In this document: piece by piece, positions 1 to 5,084 of the stretch
Position numbering within the stretch: the first letter of the stretch is position 1
How the letters are laid out: each line of letters begins with the position of its first letter
DNA from: Patescibacteria group bacterium
Lineage (GTDB): Bacteria; Patescibacteriota; Doudnabacteria; UBA920; 2-01-FULL-50-11
Length of the DNA stretch: 5,084 bases
Reading direction: 5' to 3'
Assembly (NCBI GenBank): GCA_023485925.1
Contig: JAMDAJ010000035.1
Span: forward strand, 1-5,084
Made by a program: the position numbers and the translations under genes
Notes under the pieces: model-generated
What the model was told of the DNA's origin: nothing
What the model saw: the letters and a program-made list of their open reading frames with translations, nothing else
Database searches by the model: none

Positions 1-28
1 TCATCTTTTATGGATAACCTCACTCGGT
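1..28. repeat. Left arm of a perfect 28-bp inverted repeat
   Basis: Bases 1-28 are the exact reverse complement of bases 244-271; pairing fails at 29/243. The arm covers the last codons and stop of the small minus-strand ORF, and read on the plus strand it carries an ATG at 10-12. Because the arm starts at base 1, the repeat may extend further left. If the window edge is a contig end, a fold-back assembly or amplification artefact is a serious alternative to a real genomic repeat. Confidence 0.9.
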
Positions 29-319
29 CTTCATCGCGCCACTTAAGGCGTCAGCCCGCAGCTGCTCTGCCTCGAGCAAAATCTCATCAAATCCAGCTGT
101 CATTTCGGCTTCCGGATCTTGGGTCAGGTGCAGTTGCAAACTCGTCCAATCGCGCAGGTCCTGATCAGAGGCTTTTGCCCATAATTGTCGCTTTTGCTCC
201 TGCAGCATTTCATCATCCGGATGTGAAATCAAGCCCGTTTCCAACCGAGTGAGGTTATCCATAAAAGATGATGAGCTCTTGCTTCGCTCTCTTGAAAAAT
301 TCTCTCCACTCTCTCTCAT
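20..319 (-). CDS. Small acidic hypothetical protein
   Basis: I do not recognise this 99-residue protein. Two ATG starts are possible: 319, and an internal one at 262 giving 80 residues. Neither has a good Shine-Dalgarno. The extra 19 residues of the long form are rich in Ser, Arg and Glu and look like poorly conserved leader, so 262 is plausible. The 80-residue part is soluble-looking and probably helical, with about 18 Asp/Glu against 7 Lys/Arg, and has no membrane segment, signal peptide or cysteine. It is the downstream-most gene on the strand of trxB; the 319 start is 9 nt after the stop of the trxB tail ghost at 329-364, as if once coupled to it. Both ends of the 80-residue form lie in the 28-bp inverted repeat, so its last residues would be wrong if the left arm is an assembly artefact. 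The opposite strand has a mirror 80-codon ORF, but that one is rich in Arg, Pro and Ser and looks like a shadow. Confidence 0.45.
   Translation of the reverse strand: MRESGENFSRERSKSSSSFMDNLTRLETGLISHPDDEMLQEQKRQLWAKASDQDLRDWTSLQLHLTQDPEAEMTAGFDEILLEAEQLRADALSGAMKTE
244..271. repeat. Right arm of the perfect 28-bp inverted repeat
   Basis: This is the exact reverse complement of 1-28, separated from it by 215 bp. On the minus strand it holds the internal ATG at 262 and codons for MDNLTR. Read on the plus strand it ends the opposite ORF with Thr-Glu-stop at 244-252. The repeat is therefore in phase with coding on both strands. Confidence 0.9.
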
Positions 320-328
320 AAGATTTCT

Positions 329-364
329 TTAATGCTCTTGCTCGACTAAATATTTTTCCACGTC
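329..364 (-). pseudogene. Ghost of a second trxB C-terminus
   Basis: On the minus strand this stretch reads DVEKYLVEQEH-stop, nearly the same as the end of the intact trxB about 100 nt upstream (DVEKYLAEQESA-stop). A 17-bp stretch is identical (348-364 and 451-467). Over the next codons five bases differ, four of them at synonymous third positions (TTA/TTG, GAG/GAA, CAA/CAG, GAG/GAA) and one changing Val to Ala. That pattern suggests divergence while coding, so this looks like the leftover tail of a related trxB allele or paralogue, not a fresh duplication. Nothing upstream in frame resembles TrxB: similarity stops at the palindromic element at 365, and the frame meets a stop about 45 nt further upstream. 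It cannot encode a working protein. It could be the scar of an allele replacement or of an insertion into the 3' end of trxB. Confidence 0.6.
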
Positions 365-390
365 TCCGCCTTCGCAGAAGCTGCGGCGGA
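365..390. repeat. GC-rich palindromic element
   Basis: TCCGCC (365-370) pairs with GGCGGA (385-390), and GCAG (374-377) pairs with CTGC (381-384) around an AAG loop, leaving a 3-nt bulge (371-373). This gives about 10 bp of GC-rich stem in an AT-rich spacer. No T-tract follows on either strand, so it is not a standard intrinsic terminator, although it lies 39 nt past the trxB stop and could protect the mRNA 3' end. It resembles short dispersed palindromes that I recall from Patescibacteria genomes, which I cannot verify here. It ends exactly where the trxB tail ghost begins. Confidence 0.6.
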
Positions 391-428
391 CAAGATACCT
401 GCTAACTAATCAATAAAATTTCTCGGTG

Positions 429-1355
429 TTAAGCCGATTCCTGTTCGGCCAAATATTTTTCCACGTCCATCGCCGCCATACAGCCAAGACCGGCGGCCGT
501 CACCGCCTGGCGGTAGCGACTATCTCCGACATCCCCGGCCGAAAACACGCCCGGCACAGAGGTGCGGGTATGCTTACTTACCACCACATAGCCGACCGGG
601 TCCAGTTCCAGCTGGCCTTTATAAATTTCCGTATTGGGCTTGTGGCCTATCGCCAAAAACAGCCCTTCCGCCGGCAGCTCCCGCGCTTCCCCGGTTTTGA
701 CATTTTGCAATTTCACGCCCGTCACCTGATCCTGACCCAATACGTCGGCCACGGCCGTGTCCATAACGAACGAAATTTTGGGATTATCCTGGGCGCGCTT
801 GAGCATAATTTTGGAAGCCCGGAACTCATCGCGCCGGTGCACGATGGTGACTTGCGACGCAAACTTGGTCAAAAATGTCGCCTCCTCCATGGCCGTGTCG
901 CCGCCGCCGACCACCACCACCGCTTTGCCTTTGAAGAAAAATCCGTCGCAGGTGGCGCAGGCCGAAACCCCCTTCCCTCGCAGGCGCTGCTCGTTGGTCA
1001 ATCCCAACCATTTGGCCTCCGCGCCCGTGGCGATAATGACGGTTTTGGTTTGGTAAGTCGCATTTTCGGTAGTGATGGAAAACGGCCGGGCTTTTAAATC
1101 GACTTTCGTGACGCTTTCGGACAGCAACTTGGCGCCGAAACGCGTGGACTGCTTTAACATCCTATCCATCAGCTCCGGCCCTAACACGCCTTCGGGAAAA
1201 CCGGGAAAATTTTCCACCTCGGTGGTATTGATAAGCTGGCCGCCGGGTGTAAGACCGGCGACGATGAGGGTCGAAAGTTCGGCGCGCGAAGCGTACAGCG
1301 CGGCGGTCAGCCCCGCCGGCCCCGAACCGATGACGATGGTGTCGTACATAGACAT
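429..1355 (-). CDS. trxB: Thioredoxin reductase (NADPH)
   Basis: This 308-residue flavoenzyme has the usual length for low-molecular-weight bacterial thioredoxin reductases, which pass electrons from NADPH through FAD and a redox disulfide to thioredoxin in the cytoplasm. Visible in order: FAD-binding GSGPAG (residues 10-15) and GGQL (38-41); the active-site CATC with following Asp (133-137); the NADPH loop GGGDTA (150-155); HRRDEFRA (173-180), whose arginines fit NADPH 2'-phosphate binding; and the C-terminal FAD segment with AGD (273-275) and RQAVTAAGLG (282-291). Nothing essential is missing. The annotated ATG at 1355 lacks a Shine-Dalgarno; Met3 (1349) matches the common family start and is an alternative. 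A 120-nt AT-rich spacer separates it from the cyaB-like gene, so it may have its own promoter. No thioredoxin gene is seen in the window. Confidence 0.97.
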   Translation of the reverse strand: MSMYDTIVIGSGPAGLTAALYASRAELSTLIVAGLTPGGQLINTTEVENFPGFPEGVLGPELMDRMLKQSTRFGAKLLSESVTKVDLKARPFSITTENATYQTKTVIIATGAEAKWLGLTNEQRLRGKGVSACATCDGFFFKGKAVVVVGGGDTAMEEATFLTKFASQVTIVHRRDEFRASKIMLKRAQDNPKISFVMDTAVADVLGQDQVTGVKLQNVKTGEARELPAEGLFLAIGHKPNTEIYKGQLELDPVGYVVVSKHTRTSVPGVFSAGDVGDSRYRQAVTAAGLGCMAAMDVEKYLAEQESA

Positions 1356-1364
1356 TAGTTAAAA

Positions 1365-1399
1365 TTCTAAACTCTAAGCACTAAATCCTAAACAAATTT
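1365..1399. repeat. Heptanucleotide array, left half of an inverted pair
   Basis: Four adjacent 7-mers, TTCTAAA, CTCTAAG, CACTAAA and TCCTAAA (1365-1392), share the core CTAAA at a strict 7-nt period, followed by CAAATTT. As a block, 1365-1399 matches the reverse complement of 1454-1488 at 27 of 35 positions, including the perfect 10-mer CTAAACAAAT (1388-1397 against 1456-1465). The block lies directly upstream of the trxB start. Its role is unknown; telomere-like heptamers of this kind occur in some AT-rich bacterial spacers. Confidence 0.75.
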
Positions 1400-1422
1400 T
1401 AAAAAATAAATCACAGATTCAA
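1396..1422 (-). promoter_or_regulatory. Possible weak promoter for trxB
   Basis: On the minus strand TTGAAT (1422-1417) and TAAAAT (1401-1396) could serve as -35 and -10 boxes. The 15-bp spacing is short of the preferred 17. A start near 1389 would give a leader of roughly 35 nt containing the heptamer array. AT-rich DNA produces such matches by chance, so this is only a candidate. Confidence 0.2.
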
Positions 1423-1453
1423 TACTTTTTTGGGATTTAAATTTTGCAATTTG

Positions 1454-1488
1454 ATATTTGTTTAGAATTTAGATATTAGGATTTAGGA
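1454..1488. repeat. Heptanucleotide array, right half of an inverted pair
   Basis: Four 7-mers, TTTAGAA, TTTAGAT, ATTAGGA and TTTAGGA (1461-1488), run in the opposite orientation to those at 1365-1392 and keep the same period. The array overlaps the end of the cyaB-like gene: its stop codon (1476-1478) and the last few codons (Asn-Pro-Lys-Ser) are written in repeat sequence. The two halves could form a long AU-rich stem around a 54-nt loop in the transcript, possibly a weak transcript end for the upstream operon. There is no classical GC stem with a U-tract. Confidence 0.75.
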
Positions 1489-2060
1489 TTTTTCTTATTA
1501 TATATCAAAACGTCATAGCCTTGAAGCACCTTATCCGCTTCCTCCGCCCCGAGCTTTTTAAGAAAACTGAACAACTCCGCCTGTGCGGCCTGACCGGAAA
1601 TTTCGCTGCCTGTGGTGAGCGCGGTCGAACCATCGCCATCGGGAAACAACTTTTCGATTTCGATGAAATCCCCCAAGCCCTCCACTTCATCCAGGCAGAT
1701 CGTGTAGCCATCGATTTTGCATTTGCGCCGGCGCTTGGTGAATCTGACGATCTCGTAATATCCTGAAAATTTCAGGATTTTTTCCATCTCGTCCGCATCG
1801 GAAATTTCCACCTCGTGTTCCTGTTTATCGAGCTCTTCCCCCAAAATGTGCTTGTAGGTTAATAAAATTTTCCCCGGGTCTTGCTTTCGGATGCGCAGCA
1901 CCGGCGTGTTGACCGTGACCTGCTCCATCTTGACGCCATTTTGCAGAAATATCCGGTCGGCCTGGACAACCGATGAGGAGATTTTCCCGCCCAACTCCAA
2001 AAGCTTGCCCTCCGCGGCGCGCAAATCTTTAACTTGAGCTTTTATCTCGACTTCGCGCAT
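1476..2060 (-). CDS. cyaB: CYTH-domain protein, class IV adenylate cyclase (CyaB)-like
   Basis: This 194-residue protein fits the CYTH (CyaB/thiamine triphosphatase) fold, a metal-dependent tunnel enzyme acting on triphosphate substrates. The N-terminal EVEIK (residues 3-7) is the ExExK signature. Further basic and acidic tunnel residues are R56 and R58 (LRIRK), K70 (LTYK), E83/E85 (EHEVE), R106 and the KRRRK run (109-113), then LDEVEGLGDFIEIE (123-136), the typical metal-binding and core strand motif. The helical C-terminus with LKKLG and GYDVLIYNK also suits CyaB-type members. The product could be cAMP, or the enzyme could hydrolyse thiamine triphosphate or inorganic triphosphate; the sequence does not decide. 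The ATG at 2060 is 4 nt after the copA stop, so translation is probably coupled. The nearest Shine-Dalgarno-like GGAG is 15 nt from the ATG, too far for normal use. The last residues (NPKS) come from the heptamer array and may be a recent extension. Confidence 0.85.
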   Translation of the reverse strand: MREVEIKAQVKDLRAAEGKLLELGGKISSSVVQADRIFLQNGVKMEQVTVNTPVLRIRKQDPGKILLTYKHILGEELDKQEHEVEISDADEMEKILKFSGYYEIVRFTKRRRKCKIDGYTICLDEVEGLGDFIEIEKLFPDGDGSTALTTGSEISGQAAQAELFSFLKKLGAEEADKVLQGYDVLIYNKKNPKS

Positions 2061-2063
2061 GTG

Positions 2064-2076
2064 GTCAAATTTTGAC
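2064..2076 (-). promoter_or_regulatory. Small inverted repeat at the copA/cyaB junction
   Basis: The minus strand reads GTCAAAATTTGAC, a perfect 6-bp inverted repeat about one central base, spanning the copA stop. It lies between a GGAG sequence and the cyaB-like ATG at 2060. A small hairpin here would bring the otherwise distant GGAG close to the ATG. The stem would be short and AU-rich, and half the sequence encodes the last copA codons, so chance is quite possible. Confidence 0.25.
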
Positions 2077-4107
2077 TCCCTTTAGCCGCAAAGAATTCAG
2101 CACCACGGCGAGCGAAGAAAACGCCATGGCGCCGGCTGAAATCGTCGGTGAAAGCAGCCAGCCGAAAAACGGATAAAAAACGCCCGCGGCGATCGGGATG
2201 GCAATAACATTATACGCAAACGCCCAAAAAAGGTTGCCGCGGATGATACCCATGGTTTTTTGCGCCAGCCGCATCCCCCGCAAAACTCCGTCGGGCGAAG
2301 AATTCATCACTGCCATGCTAGCGGTTTCAAGTGCCACTCCCGTACCCGCGCCCATGGCGATACCCACGTCAGCCGCCGCCAGAGCCGGCGCGTCGTTGAT
2401 GCCGTCGCCGACAAAAGCCACTACCCGGTGCTCCCGCTGCAGTTTACGAACTTCCGCCGCCTTATCCTGCGGCAACACCTGACTTAAAACCCGCTCGATG
2501 CCTAAACTTCCGGCGACCGCCTTCGCCGTCCGGGCATCGTCGCCGGTGAGCATCGCCACGCTTATGCCCAAACGGTGCAAGCTCTTAACCGTATCTTTGG
2601 CTTGCCGTTTGACAATGTCGGCAACCGCGATAATGCCGGCGAATTCGCCCTCTACCGCAAGGTACATCAATGTTTTGCCCGCTTTGGCGAATTTTTCGGC
2701 GCGCTCTTTGAGCGCGGGAACCTCAATCGTCTGCTCCTGTAAAAACCGCAGAGAGCCAAGATGCACCTGTTTTCCTTGGAGCGTTGCCGTAATTCCCCGG
2801 CCGGCGTGAGCCGAAAAATTCGAGACCGCAAGCAAAGCCAAACCCCGCGATTTGGCAGCAGTCACCACCGAGCCGGCCAAAGCGTGCTCGGAGAATTGCT
2901 CGACGGACGCGGTAATCTGCAAAATCAGTTTCTCGGTGTATGCGGTAAAAGGATTCGGCACCACATCGGTGACTTCGGGATGGCCCACGGTCAGGGTACC
3001 GGTCTTGTCAAAAATCACGTAATTGATCGCCGCCGCCCGTTCCAGCGCTTTCGCGTCGTGGATCAAAATTCCGGCGGTTGCTCCTCGGCCCATACCCACC
3101 GCCACAGCTGTCGGCGTGGCCAAGCCCAAAGCGCACGGACAGGCGATTATCAAAACGCTTGAAAAAATCGAAACCGCCCAGGGAAGCTGCGGCGCCGGAC
3201 CCAAATAATACCAGGCCAGCCCGGCAATGACCGCCAGAATTACGACGATAGGTACGAAGTAGGCGGAAATTTCATCGGCTAGATCCTGGATAGGGGCACG
3301 GGACGCCTGCGCTTGTCTGACTTGACGGATGATGCTTGAAAGAAAAGTCTGCTCGCCGGTACGTTCAGCGCGCATCACAAAACTCCCCCGCTGGTTCAAT
3401 GCCCCTCCGATGACCGAGTCGCCGGGGCCGCGCGCTTTGGGCACGCTTTCCCCCGTCACCATCGATTCGTCCAGGGACGATGCGCCTTCCAAAATCACGC
3501 CGTCGATCGGCACTTTTTCCCCCGGCCGCACTCGCAAGCGGTCGTTGACTTTGATTTGACCCACAAGAATATCGCGCTCCCCGCGGTCGTCAATCAGCCG
3601 GGCGGTCTGCGGCTGCAAACGCAAAAGCGCCTCGATTGCGGCCTCTGAACGGCGCTTACCCAGCTCCTCCAGATATTTTCCCAAAACAATCAAAGTCAAA
3701 ATTACCACGGCCGAATCAAAATAAACTTCAACCGGCATTCCGGAAAACGCCTGCGGAAAAATCGTTACCGCCGCGCTTAAAAGAAAAGCGGTTGTGGAGC
3801 CCAAAGCAATAAGCGTGTCCATGTTGGCCGAAAATCGCCTAACGGCCGCCCAACTACTTTTGTAGAACCGCCAGCCCAACAGCACTTGAACCGGCAAAGC
3901 CAGGGCTAGCAGGAGATAATTTTTGATGGCCGGGGACAACGGTCCGAACAGTCCAGCGCTTTCCGAAAAACTTAAAAACATCACCACTAAACTCACCACG
4001 ATCCCGAAGACCGTCTGATTGCGCAATCTCACGACCTCTCGGTGTTCAAGCATGGCGCCATGATCGTGCTCCGAATGATTACCATGATGATGGGAATGAT
4101 TCGTCAT
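2065..4107 (-). CDS. copA: Cu+-transporting P1B-type ATPase, HMA-less with His-rich N-terminus
   Basis: This 680-residue membrane pump uses ATP to export Cu+ (possibly Ag+) from the cytoplasm. Eight membrane segments are evident, near residues 31-48, 62-80, 97-117, 126-144, 281-303, 311-332, 622-645 and 650-671. Actuator motif TGES is at 218-221, the metal-site CPC at 323-325, phosphorylation motif DKTGT at 367-371 (Asp367), and the hinge TGDD (521-524) and GDGIND (567-572) follow. YN (632-633) with P638 and MxxSS (661-665) complete the Cu+ (P1B-1) signature of the transport site. The N-terminus has no HMA domain with a CxxC pair; instead it has eight histidines in the first 22 residues, as in CopB-type pumps. 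The usual SEHP nucleotide-binding dipeptide reads SEHA (His408, Ala409). The permease stop lies only 6 nt upstream, so the missing HMA is not a start-site error. The ATG at 4107 has no clear Shine-Dalgarno. No copper regulator or chaperone is present in the window. Confidence 0.95.
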   Translation of the reverse strand: MTNHSHHHGNHSEHDHGAMLEHREVVRLRNQTVFGIVVSLVVMFLSFSESAGLFGPLSPAIKNYLLLALALPVQVLLGWRFYKSSWAAVRRFSANMDTLIALGSTTAFLLSAAVTIFPQAFSGMPVEVYFDSAVVILTLIVLGKYLEELGKRRSEAAIEALLRLQPQTARLIDDRGERDILVGQIKVNDRLRVRPGEKVPIDGVILEGASSLDESMVTGESVPKARGPGDSVIGGALNQRGSFVMRAERTGEQTFLSSIIRQVRQAQASRAPIQDLADEISAYFVPIVVILAVIAGLAWYYLGPAPQLPWAVSIFSSVLIIACPCALGLATPTAVAVGMGRGATAGILIHDAKALERAAAINYVIFDKTGTLTVGHPEVTDVVPNPFTAYTEKLILQITASVEQFSEHALAGSVVTAAKSRGLALLAVSNFSAHAGRGITATLQGKQVHLGSLRFLQEQTIEVPALKERAEKFAKAGKTLMYLAVEGEFAGIIAVADIVKRQAKDTVKSLHRLGISVAMLTGDDARTAKAVAGSLGIERVLSQVLPQDKAAEVRKLQREHRVVAFVGDGINDAPALAAADVGIAMGAGTGVALETASMAVMNSSPDGVLRGMRLAQKTMGIIRGNLFWAFAYNVIAIPIAAGVFYPFFGWLLSPTISAGAMAFSSLAVVLNSLRLKGVKI

Positions 4108-4113
4108 AAAATT

Positions 4114-5084
4114 TTAGATTTTTTCCACGAGCGGCTGAATAAAATTGACCAGCGAATAAACAAAACCCAGGAGAAATACGGCAATGAGCAGACTGCCGAA
4201 ACACTTTTTATACGGCAGCGAGAATTCCGGGCGGCGGTCGCCCATCTTTTCAGCCCGCCACCAGGTGAGGACCAGCGCCACGCCCAACCCTCCACCTAAT
4301 ACGGCCCCGACAAAACTTATGGTGCCGATAAAATCCCGCAGGCCAAAAACGAACAGAATAATCGGCACGGTGATGGTTAAAAGCCAGGCCTCAAGGTGCC
4401 GAAAATGGAAATCGAAAACAAAAGTCTCTTTTAAAGTCAGGGCCCCGCCCAAGAACGAAGTGGTCATAGTGAGCGCGGCAAGCAGATTCCCGATGATCAA
4501 AACCGCCGGACCTAAAGTTTGCCCCAAACCAATGGTCGCGATCGGCGTGGTTTTGCTACCGGTGACGCCTAGAACCGCGAACGTAAATAATAAATACAGC
4601 ACCATGGGAATGAGTGAGCCAAAAACCACCGCGCGAAAGAAATTCTTTTCCCGGCCGGCAAGCGCAAGGCGCATCTGCGGCACCGCGGCCACGCCCAGGA
4701 ACGAAAACAGCACTACCCCGTAAGCCGGCAGCAGGCCGGACAGATCGGTCTTGAGAAAATTCTCAAAATTGATGTACGACCAGCTGGCGAAAGCCAGGGC
4801 GATGATGACCGCCGCCGCCGTCAGGGCGAGGAGCAGATCGAGTTTTGCAATCAGTCGTAGGCCGAAATAGGAAATTACGCTCATGCAGAAAAAAAACAGG
4901 AGCGAAAAGCCAAACACCGACCCGCCGAAGATCGTAGCTAAAACCTGACCTTCGGCGACGATGAAAGCCGCCATGACGCCGTACGTCTCCAGTATCAGAC
5001 CGAAGAACACCCAGCGTCGCCAGGTCGCACCGAGATATTTTCCGACATAACCGACCAGCTGATGGGGTAGTGCTGTTTTCGTTC
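4114..5084 (-). CDS. Amino acid permease (aromatic amino acid permease-like), 5'-partial
   Basis: The frame runs open from the stop at 4114 to the right edge, showing about 322 codons. The GTG at 5010 is not the start: 24 codons before it continue the protein, including HQLVGYVGKYLG, a loop typical of this family between membrane segments 2 and 3. About nine hydrophobic segments are visible. Those of the hydroxy/aromatic amino acid permease family (TyrP/Mtr-like, APC superfamily) have 11, so the missing N-terminus probably holds two, about 60-70 residues. LFSFLGVAAVPQM, in a middle segment, corresponds to the family's conserved unwound-helix region with its small residues and proline. The protein would import amino acids across the cytoplasmic membrane by cation symport; the substrate is not readable, and aromatic is a family-level guess. 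It is the first visible gene of a tightly spaced run with copA and the cyaB-like gene. Confidence 0.85.
   Translation of the reverse strand, partial: TKTALPHQLVGYVGKYLGATWRRWVFFGLILETYGVMAAFIVAEGQVLATIFGGSVFGFSLLFFFCMSVISYFGLRLIAKLDLLLALTAAAVIIALAFASWSYINFENFLKTDLSGLLPAYGVVLFSFLGVAAVPQMRLALAGREKNFFRAVVFGSLIPMVLYLLFTFAVLGVTGSKTTPIATIGLGQTLGPAVLIIGNLLAALTMTTSFLGGALTLKETFVFDFHFRHLEAWLLTITVPIILFVFGLRDFIGTISFVGAVLGGGLGVALVLTWWRAEKMGDRRPEFSLPYKKCFGSLLIAVFLLGFVYSLVNFIQPLVEKI

Noticed and set aside
10..252. Plus-strand 80-codon ORF between the inverted repeat arms
   Set aside because: Its interior is rich in Arg, Pro, Ser and Ala with no family resemblance, and its start and stop are mirror effects of the inverted repeat. 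It is kept only as part of the inversion finding.
365..390. Intrinsic terminator for trxB
   Set aside because: There is a GC stem, but no T-tract follows it on either strand.
426..1097. 223-codon plus-strand ORF
   Set aside because: It lies antisense to trxB, which has every expected motif; the His/Arg-rich product looks like a shadow.
1365..1488. CRISPR array
   Set aside because: Units are 7 nt with no unique spacers and the two halves are inverted; no cas genes are present.
4184..4723. 179-codon plus-strand ORF
   Set aside because: It is antisense to the permease, and its Pro/Arg/Lys-rich composition is typical of the reverse strand of membrane-protein codons.
5008..5010. GTG at 5010 as the start of the permease
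   Set aside because: The frame stays open to the window edge and the upstream residues match the family, so the gene is cut by the edge.

Overview
The window carries one minus-strand gene cluster. In transcription order (right to left) it holds a 5'-truncated amino acid permease, a Cu+-type P1B ATPase (copA), a CYTH-domain protein of the CyaB type, thioredoxin reductase (trxB), and a small acidic protein I do not recognise. Coding DNA is of roughly balanced GC, while the intergenic spacers are strongly AT-rich. Starts lack good Shine-Dalgarno sequences. The gene set, the AT-rich heptamer repeats and the TCCGCC...GGCGGA palindrome recall Patescibacteria/CPR (Parcubacteria-like) genomes. That placement is from memory and is not proven by anything here.

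Layout: 4114-5084 permease (start lies beyond the right edge); 2065-4107 copA, 6 nt after the permease stop; 1476-2060 cyaB-like gene, 4 nt after the copA stop. These three are probably one transcript. A 120-nt AT-rich spacer (1356-1475) follows, occupied almost wholly by an inverted pair of heptanucleotide arrays, and may carry a weak promoter for trxB (429-1355). Downstream of trxB (320-428) lie a short ghost of a second trxB C-terminus (329-364) and a 26-nt palindromic element that abuts it. The left end (1-271) is a small ORF bracketed by a perfect 28-bp inverted repeat whose left arm begins at base 1.

Functionally, the permease brings in amino acids, CopA exports Cu+ (no N-terminal HMA domain, but a histidine-rich tail), and TrxB keeps thioredoxin reduced. 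Copper export and thiol redox balance are related stress functions, but the sequence shows no dedicated link between them. The CYTH protein acts on triphosphate substrates, and its true substrate cannot be read from sequence.

I see no clear new enzymatic system. The noteworthy material is non-coding or architectural: the inverted repeat that gives both strands an 80-codon ORF with the same first six and last two residues, the trxB tail ghost, the inverted heptamer arrays that reach into the end of the cyaB-like gene, and the mixed signature of the copper ATPase.
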